A stretch of DNA of 64,000 bases from Seongchinamella unica. GTDB lineage: Bacteria; Pseudomonadota; Gammaproteobacteria; Pseudomonadales; Halieaceae. The stretch is taken from contig NZ_SMSE01000001.1 of NCBI RefSeq assembly GCF_004354085.1, positions 295,335 to 359,334 of the forward strand, written 5' to 3'. Shown here one piece after another: positions 36,574 through 44,359 of this stretch. Position 1 is the stretch's first letter. Each line of letters starts with the position of its first letter. The notes beneath the pieces were generated by a model. It did no database searches, was not told the DNA's origin, and was given only the letters and a program-made list of their open reading frames with translations. The position numbers and the translations under genes were made by a program.

Positions 36574-39138
36574 TCAGAACGTATAGCTAAGCTCTACCGC
36601 ATACGTGCGCGGATCCCCGTATTGTTGCGAGATCAGTCCAAGCGCCCCCAGATTGAGGCCGTACAGCGGATAATCTTCATCGGTCAGGTTTTTACCCGTC
36701 AAGGCAACAGACATCACCCCGCCACCAACAGGAATCTCTTCCAGGCTGAGCCTGGCGTTGACTAACGTACGCTCATCCATGACCTGATGCGGATATATCC
36801 ACGGCTGCCCGCTTAAGGTGCCGCCCCAGATGGCGTTCTCATACCACTCATCCTGCCAGTTCACCTGCATATAGCCGCGCAATTCACCTCTCGAGAAACG
36901 GTGGAAGATATAATCTGCCGTCACGCTGAGCGCGTTATCCGGTGAACCTGATCGCTTGGCAAAATTCACACCAGGAAGGCAGTTTGTCGGATCCGTGTTG
37001 GAGCAGATATCCGGGAATTCATCGAAGTCTCCATTGATGTAAGCGTACGAAACACTCACCATGAGATCGTCCAGTGGAATCGCCGTCACTTCAATTTCGC
37101 TGCCCCAGCGCTCGGCCTGACCGCCGTTACCAAGGCCCGACAGGGCTCGACCATCTGGCGTAACGGTAATCTGGGAAATCTGCCCATCTTTCCAGTCATA
37201 GGTCCAGAGCGAAGCATTTACCCGCATGCGACGTTCAAACCAGTCACTCTTCAGGCCGATTTCATACTGCTCTACCGTTTCTTCATCGAAGTTGCCGTCA
37301 AACACCCCGGGGTTGAACCCGCCTGACTTGTAACCCGTGGAATACTTCGCGAAGCCGTTAACGGTGTCAGTAAACTCGTAGGCCAGCGTTAGCGCACCAC
37401 TGAGATTGTAGAAGTTCTCTTCTTTGGAGAAGGATTCCTCGGGGTTGACCCTGAACACAGTTACCTGCTCGCCGCGGAATTGGTCCAGGGTCTTTTCCTC
37501 TTCGGTATAGCGCAGGCCGGCCGTCACCGAAAACCGCTCATCCATCCACCCGGGCGTGAACTTCATTTGGCCAAAAATCGCCTTGGCAAGCGTTGTGCTG
37601 TTCGATCGGGTTTCTCTACCTGCACCGGAGAGGGGGGCAAGATAAATGGCGGCGGAATCGGTTTCGTCCGCTGCCTCCTTTTCCTCGTCGTCAAAATAAT
37701 ACAAGCCAACCACGTATTCTGTGCGCTCGGTGGTGCCAACAAACTGAATTTCTTGGGAGAATTGCCGGTACTCGGTATAATTTCTGGGAAGCGTCCTATC
37801 ACCCAGTATGGCGTGGAACGCACCGATCTCATCCACTGCATCCCACACATTGCTAACCAGCGGATACGCGAACCCCCCCGAACCACCGTACAACTGCCCG
37901 AACGTCGCCAGCAAGGTGTCGTTCATTATCCCCACGCCATTGGCATCAAGACGACTATCAATGTTCTCGATATCGCCGACAGTATTGGTCAGGAGTTTGC
38001 GGTAGGCGGTAATCGATTTAAATTCAACCTCACCGAGAAAGCCTAGCGTACCGAGGTCAGTAGAAAAGGTGACCGAGTGGCCATCGCCCACGGTATCGGT
38101 TATTGGCATGTGGTCAGCCTGCGCACTACTTACCCTACCCTCGCCGACCTCGAGAATCTCCTGATAGGCAGCGATCGTCTTTTCCAACGAGGGAATCAGG
38201 CGCTGCGTGATACGCGGGTCAGTCCCCGGCGTCGCTGCCCAGCCCCTCGCCGCTCCCAAAACGCCTTGCATGCCCTGGATACGGGTAATCCCCGAAGCCG
38301 TCAACGGCGTGAAGTCGACGACTTTATCGACATTATTGGTATCGCCAACTCTGCCCTTGTCATAACGGTACGCGAACAGGGTATCTTCACTCAGGCGCCA
38401 GTCTGCCGAAACATGGTAGGACTCACGGTTGATGTCCATGAAAGCGGGCTCACCTGGTACCGAGTTTTCATAAAAACCATCGCGGCTACGCGTCTGGTAA
38501 CCGAAACTGGCGGCCAATTCGCCCAGAGGACTGGAAACATCTCCCAGCGTAGGGGTATTCATATTGACCCGAAGATCTCGTTGATCGTATCGACCCACTG
38601 TGCCCATAACCTTGCCGCCAAATTCCCCGGTTGGCGCCTTGGTAACAATACTGAGCGCGCCGCCAGGTGAGTTGCGGCCAAACAGCGTTCCTTGCGGCCC
38701 GGGCAAAATTTCCATTTGCTGCAGATCAGCAACATCAAATGCCGCGGAGCGTTGACGGCCCAGGTATACGCCATCCACATAAATACCAACGGCGGCTGAC
38801 ACGGCGCCGTTCAGCGCGGCGCCACCCGACAAGCCCCGTATGTTGAGCGTTGTTGCGCCTCTTGCTCCCGGAGACTCAAAGCCCGAGACTCCGGCCAACT
38901 CCGCGATGAGATCGGTGGGACCGCTAATACCGCGTTTCAGGATGTCGTCGCTCGTGAGTGCCGTGATAGTGACGGCGGTATCCTGCAGGTTGGTCTCCCG
39001 CCGCTCTGCGGTGACTATTGTTTCTTCGAGCACTCGAATTCCAGCATTTTCCTGAGCTTGTGTCTGGCTGGCACCGACGAGCACTAAAGTTGCGGCCAGA
39101 ACTGAGGTGGAAATCAAGGAACGCCGTAAATGAATCAT
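36574..39138 (-). CDS. TonB-dependent outer-membrane receptor
   Basis: An 854-residue receptor. Signal peptide to about residue 28 (ASQTQA), TonB-box-like ETIVTAERRETNLQD near 38, plug domain with VYVDGVYLGRQRSAAFDVA-type motif and GPQGTLFGRNSPGGALSIV near 150, then a 22-strand barrel ending YAVELSYTF with the terminal Phe needed for outer-membrane insertion. The family (often called CirA/FecA-like in Sphingomonads and Halieaceae) imports bulky or scarce compounds, not only iron. Being the head of the SoxCD/DUF1592 cluster, it likely brings in that system's substrate. A 205-residue slice of a paralogue survives at 15594-16209. Confidence 0.93.
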   Translation of the reverse strand: MIHLRRSLISTSVLAATLVLVGASQTQAQENAGIRVLEETIVTAERRETNLQDTAVTITALTSDDILKRGISGPTDLIAELAGVSGFESPGARGATTLNIRGLSGGAALNGAVSAAVGIYVDGVYLGRQRSAAFDVADLQQMEILPGPQGTLFGRNSPGGALSIVTKAPTGEFGGKVMGTVGRYDQRDLRVNMNTPTLGDVSSPLGELAASFGYQTRSRDGFYENSVPGEPAFMDINRESYHVSADWRLSEDTLFAYRYDKGRVGDTNNVDKVVDFTPLTASGITRIQGMQGVLGAARGWAATPGTDPRITQRLIPSLEKTIAAYQEILEVGEGRVSSAQADHMPITDTVGDGHSVTFSTDLGTLGFLGEVEFKSITAYRKLLTNTVGDIENIDSRLDANGVGIMNDTLLATFGQLYGGSGGFAYPLVSNVWDAVDEIGAFHAILGDRTLPRNYTEYRQFSQEIQFVGTTERTEYVVGLYYFDDEEKEAADETDSAAIYLAPLSGAGRETRSNSTTLAKAIFGQMKFTPGWMDERFSVTAGLRYTEEEKTLDQFRGEQVTVFRVNPEESFSKEENFYNLSGALTLAYEFTDTVNGFAKYSTGYKSGGFNPGVFDGNFDEETVEQYEIGLKSDWFERRMRVNASLWTYDWKDGQISQITVTPDGRALSGLGNGGQAERWGSEIEVTAIPLDDLMVSVSYAYINGDFDEFPDICSNTDPTNCLPGVNFAKRSGSPDNALSVTADYIFHRFSRGELRGYMQVNWQDEWYENAIWGGTLSGQPWIYPHQVMDERTLVNARLSLEEIPVGGGVMSVALTGKNLTDEDYPLYGLNLGALGLISQQYGDPRTYAVELSYTF

Positions 39139-39324
39139 ATTGTCACCCTTATTATTTAAATGATTTAACCGTCTTACTTCGGGCTGGAATTCCTCGCAGA
39201 AATATTGCCAGTTATCCCCGGTAGAGCTTCATATCTGGTGAAAGCTACCTACCACCCCCGCCCCACGGTGAGCGTACTTTTGTACTGCGCGGACCTTTAA
39301 CCCCCGCGCCGTGTTGAAACGTTA

Positions 39325-40011
39325 TCAAAGTGGGATATCCAGCGACTGCAAATACCACACGAGAATACCAGCCAGCGCGACGCCCAAAACACTCCGCCAC
39401 AGCGGAGCAAACCACAGCTCAGTGGCCGATCCCGGCTGATCGTCGCGACCGGAAATCATGCGGACAATCAGGTTCTGGCCTCCCAGCAACCAATACAGCA
39501 TCACGGCAATAATGTGCACCGCCACAAAGAACAACAGCAGATTGAACACTCGCTCGTGCCATAGCGCCGCAAAACGACCGGCTTCAAAGCTCACGTAGAA
39601 TGACAGTGGACCGGCTTCCATACCGTCTACGTCGACAGCTAACAGGCCAAGGCACACCTGTGCCAGCAACAAGAAAAGCAGAACGGTACTGCTCAGGGCT
39701 CCCAGCGGGTTGTGCCCCGCGGGGGCAGGTTGCCGCGCTCGCCGGCGCAGTTCACGCGTGTAAGCCAGAGTGCTGGCCGGGCCACGCAAAAAATGCTTGA
39801 AGCGCGCCGTGGTGCTTCCGAACACACCCCAATAGAGTCGAAAAACCAGTACGCCTGCCATGACGTAGCCCATGTAGCGATGCCATTGCATCTCCCCGTT
39901 CTCAGCGGTCCACCTGCTGCCGCAAAACAACAATAACAATAACCAGTGACCGCACCGGGTCGGCAAGTCCCAGACCTTGCGGCGCTGGAAAACGTGTGCC
40001 CCGGTCATCAA
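39325..40011 (-). CDS. Cytochrome b561-type membrane protein
   Basis: A 228-residue di-haem cytochrome b of the bacterial b561 / Ni-hydrogenase b-subunit type with four membrane segments. Candidate haem ligands: RCGHWLL near residue 20, MQWHRYMGY near 42, ALWHERVFNLLLFFVAVHII near 150. It would pass electrons between the quinone pool and periplasmic cytochromes. The start overlaps the stop of the cytochrome c' gene (ATGA), so the two likely form a complex, as in many b561/c' gene pairs. It lies 186 bp upstream of the TonB receptor in the same direction. Confidence 0.88.
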   Translation of the reverse strand: MMTGAHVFQRRKVWDLPTRCGHWLLLLLFCGSRWTAENGEMQWHRYMGYVMAGVLVFRLYWGVFGSTTARFKHFLRGPASTLAYTRELRRRARQPAPAGHNPLGALSSTVLLFLLLAQVCLGLLAVDVDGMEAGPLSFYVSFEAGRFAALWHERVFNLLLFFVAVHIIAVMLYWLLGGQNLIVRMISGRDDQPGSATELWFAPLWRSVLGVALAGILVWYLQSLDIPL

Positions 40012-40517
40012 TCCTCTTCCTCACGAAAAGTGTCATGGCAGCCTGAACAGGTATCTCCCATCTCTCGCACGCGCTCGCGGGTAGCCTCCAGATCACCCGA
40101 GACTACGGCGCTCTGGAGATTTTCTGCGGCCAGAATATAGTCCTCCCAGCGCGCGGCAAACTCATCCGGCCGTTCCCAGATAACCGGTAACGCTTCCGTC
40201 TCAATTCCCTCGCCAGGGCCGGTACCTTGAGGAAACCAGTTTTCGATCACCGGCTCTCTTGAATAGCGTAACAAGGGCCTGGAGTATTCCCGGATCATGA
40301 CCATTACGGGCCTGGAGCGGCGAAATTGGTCGCGTACGCCCTTGAAAGCCGCCCCCATATCCTTGAAGCCCTGCTGCCGCATTTCAACGGTCACCATCGG
40401 GTCGGCGCTCTGCGCCGAAACAGCAGGTGAAAGCAGCACTGCAATCGCTATAGTAATCAGGTGATAACGAGCCAAGTCTGCTCTCCTTCGTACAGAAAAA
40501 TACATGCCTGCGCTCAT
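40008..40517 (-). CDS. Class II cytochrome c (cytochrome c'-like)
   Basis: A 169-residue secreted cytochrome. Signal peptide ends near residue 36 (PAVSAQS); the mature part is helical and ends with the haem motif MGDTCSGCHDTFREEE, the C-terminal CxxCH position typical of cytochrome c' four-helix bundles. Its first codon overlaps the stop of the upstream NTF2-like gene (ATGA) and its stop overlaps the b561 gene. Likely the soluble electron partner of that membrane cytochrome. Confidence 0.88.
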   Translation of the reverse strand: MSAGMYFSVRRRADLARYHLITIAIAVLLSPAVSAQSADPMVTVEMRQQGFKDMGAAFKGVRDQFRRSRPVMVMIREYSRPLLRYSREPVIENWFPQGTGPGEGIETEALPVIWERPDEFAARWEDYILAAENLQSAVVSGDLEATRERVREMGDTCSGCHDTFREEED

Positions 40518-41035
40518 GGCTTGACCACCGGCGGTAACGCCAGAATGTCGCTGATACGGCCATTAGTAACGATAAAACGTTCGGCGACCCAGTGTGTTTC
40601 CTCAGGCGATGCTTTCAACTTTACCGTAAAAATCGCCCAAGCCGTGTCACCGTCTACCGCCCATTCTTGCTCAGTGGCTGATTCGATCAGATCGGACCGG
40701 CTGTCCTGTAAGAACTCGGTGCGACCGGTGGTTGCGTCGCCGCGCAACGTACCCAGGCTGCGCCGCTTAAAGTCGTCCGCAAGCGGTAACTGTGCGGCTG
40801 CAAGATCGCCACGCACCCATTGTAAATAGGTTCCTGCGACCGCAATGACACAGGCACGTCGCTCCCCCCCGGTGAGCGACGCGGTGGCACTGTCCGCCAG
40901 TCGTTGAGAGCAGGCTTTCCAATCCGCTTGTTCAGATGCCTGCAACACACCCGACGAAAAAAGCCCCGTGACGAACATGGCCACGGGCGCCGTCAAAAAA
41001 TAGGCGAAAATTGTAGATCGGGTGTTATTCACCAT
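40514..41035 (-). CDS. Exported NTF2/SnoaL-like protein
   Basis: About 173 residues. The ATG at 41035 is chosen because AGAGGTGG precedes it by six bases and it begins a membrane/signal segment (FAYFLTAPVAMFVTGLFSSG). The mature part resembles the cystatin-like NTF2/SnoaL fold: LQWVRGDLAAAQLPLADDFK near residue 75 and DGDTAWAIFTVKLKA, then HWVAERFIVTNGRI near 150. Function is unknown; such domains bind small hydrophobic ligands or catalyse simple chemistry. First gene of the unit with cytochrome c' and b561. Confidence 0.65.
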   Translation of the reverse strand: MVNNTRSTIFAYFLTAPVAMFVTGLFSSGVLQASEQADWKACSQRLADSATASLTGGERRACVIAVAGTYLQWVRGDLAAAQLPLADDFKRRSLGTLRGDATTGRTEFLQDSRSDLIESATEQEWAVDGDTAWAIFTVKLKASPEETHWVAERFIVTNGRISDILALPPVVKP

Positions 41036-41224
41036 GCGCACCACCTCTGCGAAGTACTTATTGTTGTATGCACCCCGGGATAGCGATCTCCCATTCACCT
41101 GATGCGTTGCACGACCCTCTGTTCTGTACAACAGGGGATCCACAGCATTCAGGGTAGTCTTTAAACGAGAAAGCTTGAAAGGACTCTACTCACTCACAAC
41201 CGGACAGTTCCGATCAATGTGGGC

Positions 41225-41763
41225 CCTGCTAGCGAGTTTAAAGCAAGAGATATTAGTCCGCCTGCATTTTTGCGCGCGGCAATCACGTTGGGTAACCAAG
41301 TACCGCCCGTCACAACCACTCGCGCGCAACGCAGAACGATATCCGCAAGCGTGATCTGCTCACCATCAGAAAGGGGGTGAAGTGTCCCACTCGTTGAATG
41401 GACACAAGTGCCTAGACCATCAACACTGCAACATCGTCGAGTACTGACTTCTCCAACGGCGCTCCACCGATGGGCGCAGGGATCACGCGCCAGCTCTGGC
41501 TTTCTATGTAAAACTCACAGATCTTCATGAGCTCGTGCATTTTCGCCTGACCCCAGATATCCGGCGGTGACAAAGGCTGTTACGGATAGCAGGCTTCAAT
41601 ATAGGTCAGAATCAGGCCGGTTTCTGACAAGAAGCGGCGGGGTGTTTCGATGCAGGGAATTTTCCCCAACGGACTTTTGTCGAGAGAGGTTGGATCGGTA
41701 CCCGGTACAGCGGCTACTTCTTCAAAATCTATGCCGCTGCTCAACATTGCCGTTACTAAAACC
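41225..41763 (-). pseudogene. Glutathione S-transferase with in-frame stop and frameshift
   Basis: Homologous to the intact GST at 20974-21645. Reading leftwards: SSGIDFEEVAAVPGTDP, LDKSPLGKIPCIET, FLSETGLILTYIEACYP then a TAA stop; the frame continues with DIWGQAKMHELMKICEFYIE (intact: DPWGRAKMRELMKVCELYIE), and after a frame break with ITLADIVLRCARVVVTGGTW. The first dozen residues are missing because the homology starts right at the stop of the upstream amidohydrolase gene. It was evidently the last gene of the 41-50 kb operon. Confidence 0.9.
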
Positions 41764-42879
41764 TCAGGTGATAAAACGCAACATACTTTCAGCACGCTGA
41801 AGGAATTGATCTTGTTGCTCACTAAGTTTCTGATGCTCCTCAACGATAAACCCGGTGTAGGGGCCCTCAAAAGGATTGTCCTCTTTAGTAATTCTGGATT
41901 TCAGCCCACTCAACTCCTCGAAGATCGCCAGTGCCAGAAACGGCGTCATCGTCGGGTCATACCCCCCCTCATGGCTCAGCACCAAGTTACCGCTACACAC
42001 ATTAGCGGCGAGCTCCATGGTATATCGTGTCATTAGGCGGAAGCTTTCCGAGTGCAACAACATGCGCGCCGTTGGGTCGCTGAAACCTGCATCCAAGCCA
42101 CTGGCCACAACGATCAAGTCCGGGCCAAACTGCGTCACAGCTGGAATGATGATGCGCTCGAAAGCTGCGAGGTAGGCGCCAGTCCCGGAACCGGGTGGAA
42201 GCGGGATATTGAGGTTGTAGCCCTCCCCGTCGCCTTCACCGTTGTGTTCGACAAAACCACGCCCATAAATCATCTGGTCCTGATGAATCGAGAGCGTCAG
42301 AACCGAAGGATCAGAGTAAAAAGCGGATTCGGTTCCGTTTCCGTGGTGGGCGTCCCAATCAATTATTGCGACTTTCCGCAGGCCATGCTCTTGCATAGCG
42401 GACTTCACCGCGACGGCGATATTGGAAAACACACACAGCGCCATACCCGTGTCTTTCTCAGCGTGATGCCCTGGCGGCCTCACCAACGCATAGGCATTGC
42501 TGACTTCCTTATTTAATACGGCATCAATTGCTGCCTTAGTGCCGCCCGCCGCCAACGCGGCCAGCTCGAAACCCCCGCTAGGCATGAGCAGGCCTGACCC
42601 CGCGTAGCCTCCATGATCTGCGCTAATCTCTGCCACGCGGTTGATATAGTCCAGATCGTGGACAAGTGCTAATTCCTCGTTGGACACACACGCCGGCTTG
42701 ATCAGTTTAAGCTGTTCCAGAAGCCCGGCCGTCTCGAGCAAATTCAGTATTCGCCGCTTGCTTTCAGGTGTTTCGGGCTGAGTACCTGGTTGAATGAAAC
42801 GGTAGTCATTGAACACGCTAGCGTAGGAACCGAAGTCGTACCACATATAACGCTCATCCCACGCCAAACCCGTTTTCAT
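41764..42879 (-). CDS. Histone-deacetylase-like amidohydrolase (acetylpolyamine amidohydrolase type)
   Basis: A 371-residue zinc enzyme of the class II HDAC/AcuC/AphA superfamily. The active-site signatures are YALVRPPGHHAEKDTGMALC near residue 130 (tandem His), IIDWDAHHGNGTE near 172 (zinc Asp and His) and SGLDAGFSDPTARM near 265, with SHEGGYD near 305. Bacterial members deacetylate acetylpolyamines or small N-acyl substrates. No signal peptide is present, so it acts in the cytoplasm, unlike the oxidases upstream. The operon context suggests it cleaves an acylated amine after import. The substrate is not established. Confidence 0.9.
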   Translation of the reverse strand: MKTGLAWDERYMWYDFGSYASVFNDYRFIQPGTQPETPESKRRILNLLETAGLLEQLKLIKPACVSNEELALVHDLDYINRVAEISADHGGYAGSGLLMPSGGFELAALAAGGTKAAIDAVLNKEVSNAYALVRPPGHHAEKDTGMALCVFSNIAVAVKSAMQEHGLRKVAIIDWDAHHGNGTESAFYSDPSVLTLSIHQDQMIYGRGFVEHNGEGDGEGYNLNIPLPPGSGTGAYLAAFERIIIPAVTQFGPDLIVVASGLDAGFSDPTARMLLHSESFRLMTRYTMELAANVCSGNLVLSHEGGYDPTMTPFLALAIFEELSGLKSRITKEDNPFEGPYTGFIVEEHQKLSEQQDQFLQRAESMLRFIT

Positions 42880-42932
42880 CGCGATACTCCCGTTCTAGTT
42901 GAGTTGCTGCAGCCTCATCATTGCCGGCTACT

Positions 42933-43787
42933 TTACAATCTGCCTGCTGCCAGCATGTCCGCTGGGATGCCGTTATCCACCGCCCCTAAAAAACCTTCGC
43001 CTTTTGCGATTCCATCATGCACGCCGAAGCCCAAGAGCTCTTGTGCTCTACGCGACATTTTCCGAACGCGCTCTCTAGAAATGGATAAATAGCTGTTCTC
43101 TTCGGTCCGGAGCCAGCCAAGGCAAAAGCTGGTATGCATGCCTCGCCGAACGGCGTCTGTTCTATTAGAGCCCGCACCGTGCAGCGTAGATCCCAGATAA
43201 ATCACCGCCGATCCTGGAGACATTTCAGCAATGACGATTTCTTCGGGTTTTGGCACTCGATCATGGGGCCACCGATGGCTACCTGGCACCACGCGAGTCG
43301 CACCCATATCTGCAGTGTACTCACTGAGAGCAATAAGTGACGCAAATTGCACATGGCCACCGATGGCACTCGTTAACTCCCTGGGCCAGACATCCTGATC
43401 GCGATGAATCAATTGATCCCCTGACCCAGGCCCACGATCGAGAACGTGAGCAAGATTTAAAATATAATCAGAGCAATTGGGTAGCAGTATCTGATCACCT
43501 ACCAGCTTGAAAATAGGGTGAAGCAATACCGCATTCACAAATGTGTCTGACACATTGGCAACCCCGGTCAAATGTTTTGTGTGCGGACCGTGAAAGAACT
43601 CAACCGCTGCGTTTGGATGGGCATGATTCACCGGTTTCTTTTCCAGCGCAGGGTTAATCTCAGCGTTTAACCGGTCGAGTTCCTCGCTTGTTAAAAAACC
43701 CTCAATAACTAGCGCGCCATTTAAGTCAAGCTCGTTGAGGATGTCCGCGGCTGAAGCCGTCACAGGGAAGTGTTTGAGAGTCGTCAT
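42933..43787 (-). CDS. Phytanoyl-CoA dioxygenase family (PhyH) protein
   Basis: About 284 residues. Iron ligands: QLIHRDQDVWP near residue 128 (HxD) and distal His in STLHGAGSNRTDAVRRGM near 208; the usual ATRVVPGSHRWP lies between them. The C-terminal half resembles the PhyH protein at 21741-22523 (CLGWLRTEENSYLSISRE against SVGWVRQVENQYLSCSPE). The ATG at 43787 is preferred over a GTG at 43802. Like its relative it was followed by a GST gene in the same operon, here with the HDAC-like gene between them. Confidence 0.88.
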   Translation of the reverse strand: MTTLKHFPVTASAADILNELDLNGALVIEGFLTSEELDRLNAEINPALEKKPVNHAHPNAAVEFFHGPHTKHLTGVANVSDTFVNAVLLHPIFKLVGDQILLPNCSDYILNLAHVLDRGPGSGDQLIHRDQDVWPRELTSAIGGHVQFASLIALSEYTADMGATRVVPGSHRWPHDRVPKPEEIVIAEMSPGSAVIYLGSTLHGAGSNRTDAVRRGMHTSFCLGWLRTEENSYLSISRERVRKMSRRAQELLGFGVHDGIAKGEGFLGAVDNGIPADMLAAGRL

Positions 43788-43847
43788 AGAGTATGCGTCC
43801 ACAAAATAGTCACGTTTTCTTTCACAAAATAGCGAGCTAACCCGACA

Positions 43848-44333
43848 TTAATTCGACGCGATAGCTGAAACTTCAATCAGTATTCTGGAGTCAGCGAGTG
43901 TTTCCACGCCAATCATGCTGAAAGCGTGTGCCGGAAAGGGCTGACCCTCAAGTGCTACGGCCATTCCTGCCATGATTTCCTGTGCAGCTTCTGCATTCAG
44001 GCCGCGAATATACAAGGTACTACTGACGATATCTTCCGGCTCGGCCCCCGCCGCGCGAATCGCGAGAATGACATTCCCAAGTGCTTGTATTGTTTGCGCA
44101 CGGTAATCACCAATTCCCACGAGTTTCATGTTTTCGTCATAGGCGACCTGCCCCGCAACGTAAATCGTCTCGCGGCCGGTTGTCGCCATTACTTGATGGA
44201 AACCTGGCATTGCGAACAAGCCGGGGGGATCTATCGCCCGATGGGTAAGTGGCTGGCTTTGAGGGCCAGTGGCGGAGCAACCTTGTGTGACAATCGCCGC
44301 AAAAACAACCAGCCATGCATATAAAGGTTTCAC
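43848..44333 (-). CDS. RidA/YjgF-family protein with lipoprotein signal
   Basis: A 161-residue protein. Residues 1-20 form a lipoprotein signal with Cys in VTQGCSAT, whereas ordinary RidA proteins are cytoplasmic and have about 130 residues. The Rid fold is clear: IYVAGQVAYDENMKLVG near residue 60, QTIQALGNVILAIRAAGAEP, SSTLYIRGLN and RILIEVSAIAS at the end. The segment equivalent to the imine-binding Arg of E. coli RidA (PARS) reads PAHA, so imine deaminase activity is doubtful. It lies directly after a lipoprotein FAD oxidase gene, which suggests the two work together in the periplasm. Confidence 0.85.
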   Translation of the reverse strand: MKPLYAWLVVFAAIVTQGCSATGPQSQPLTHRAIDPPGLFAMPGFHQVMATTGRETIYVAGQVAYDENMKLVGIGDYRAQTIQALGNVILAIRAAGAEPEDIVSSTLYIRGLNAEAAQEIMAGMAVALEGQPFPAHAFSMIGVETLADSRILIEVSAIASN

Positions 44334-44359
44334 TAACGTTCTCCGTAAAAGGTTTTTGC

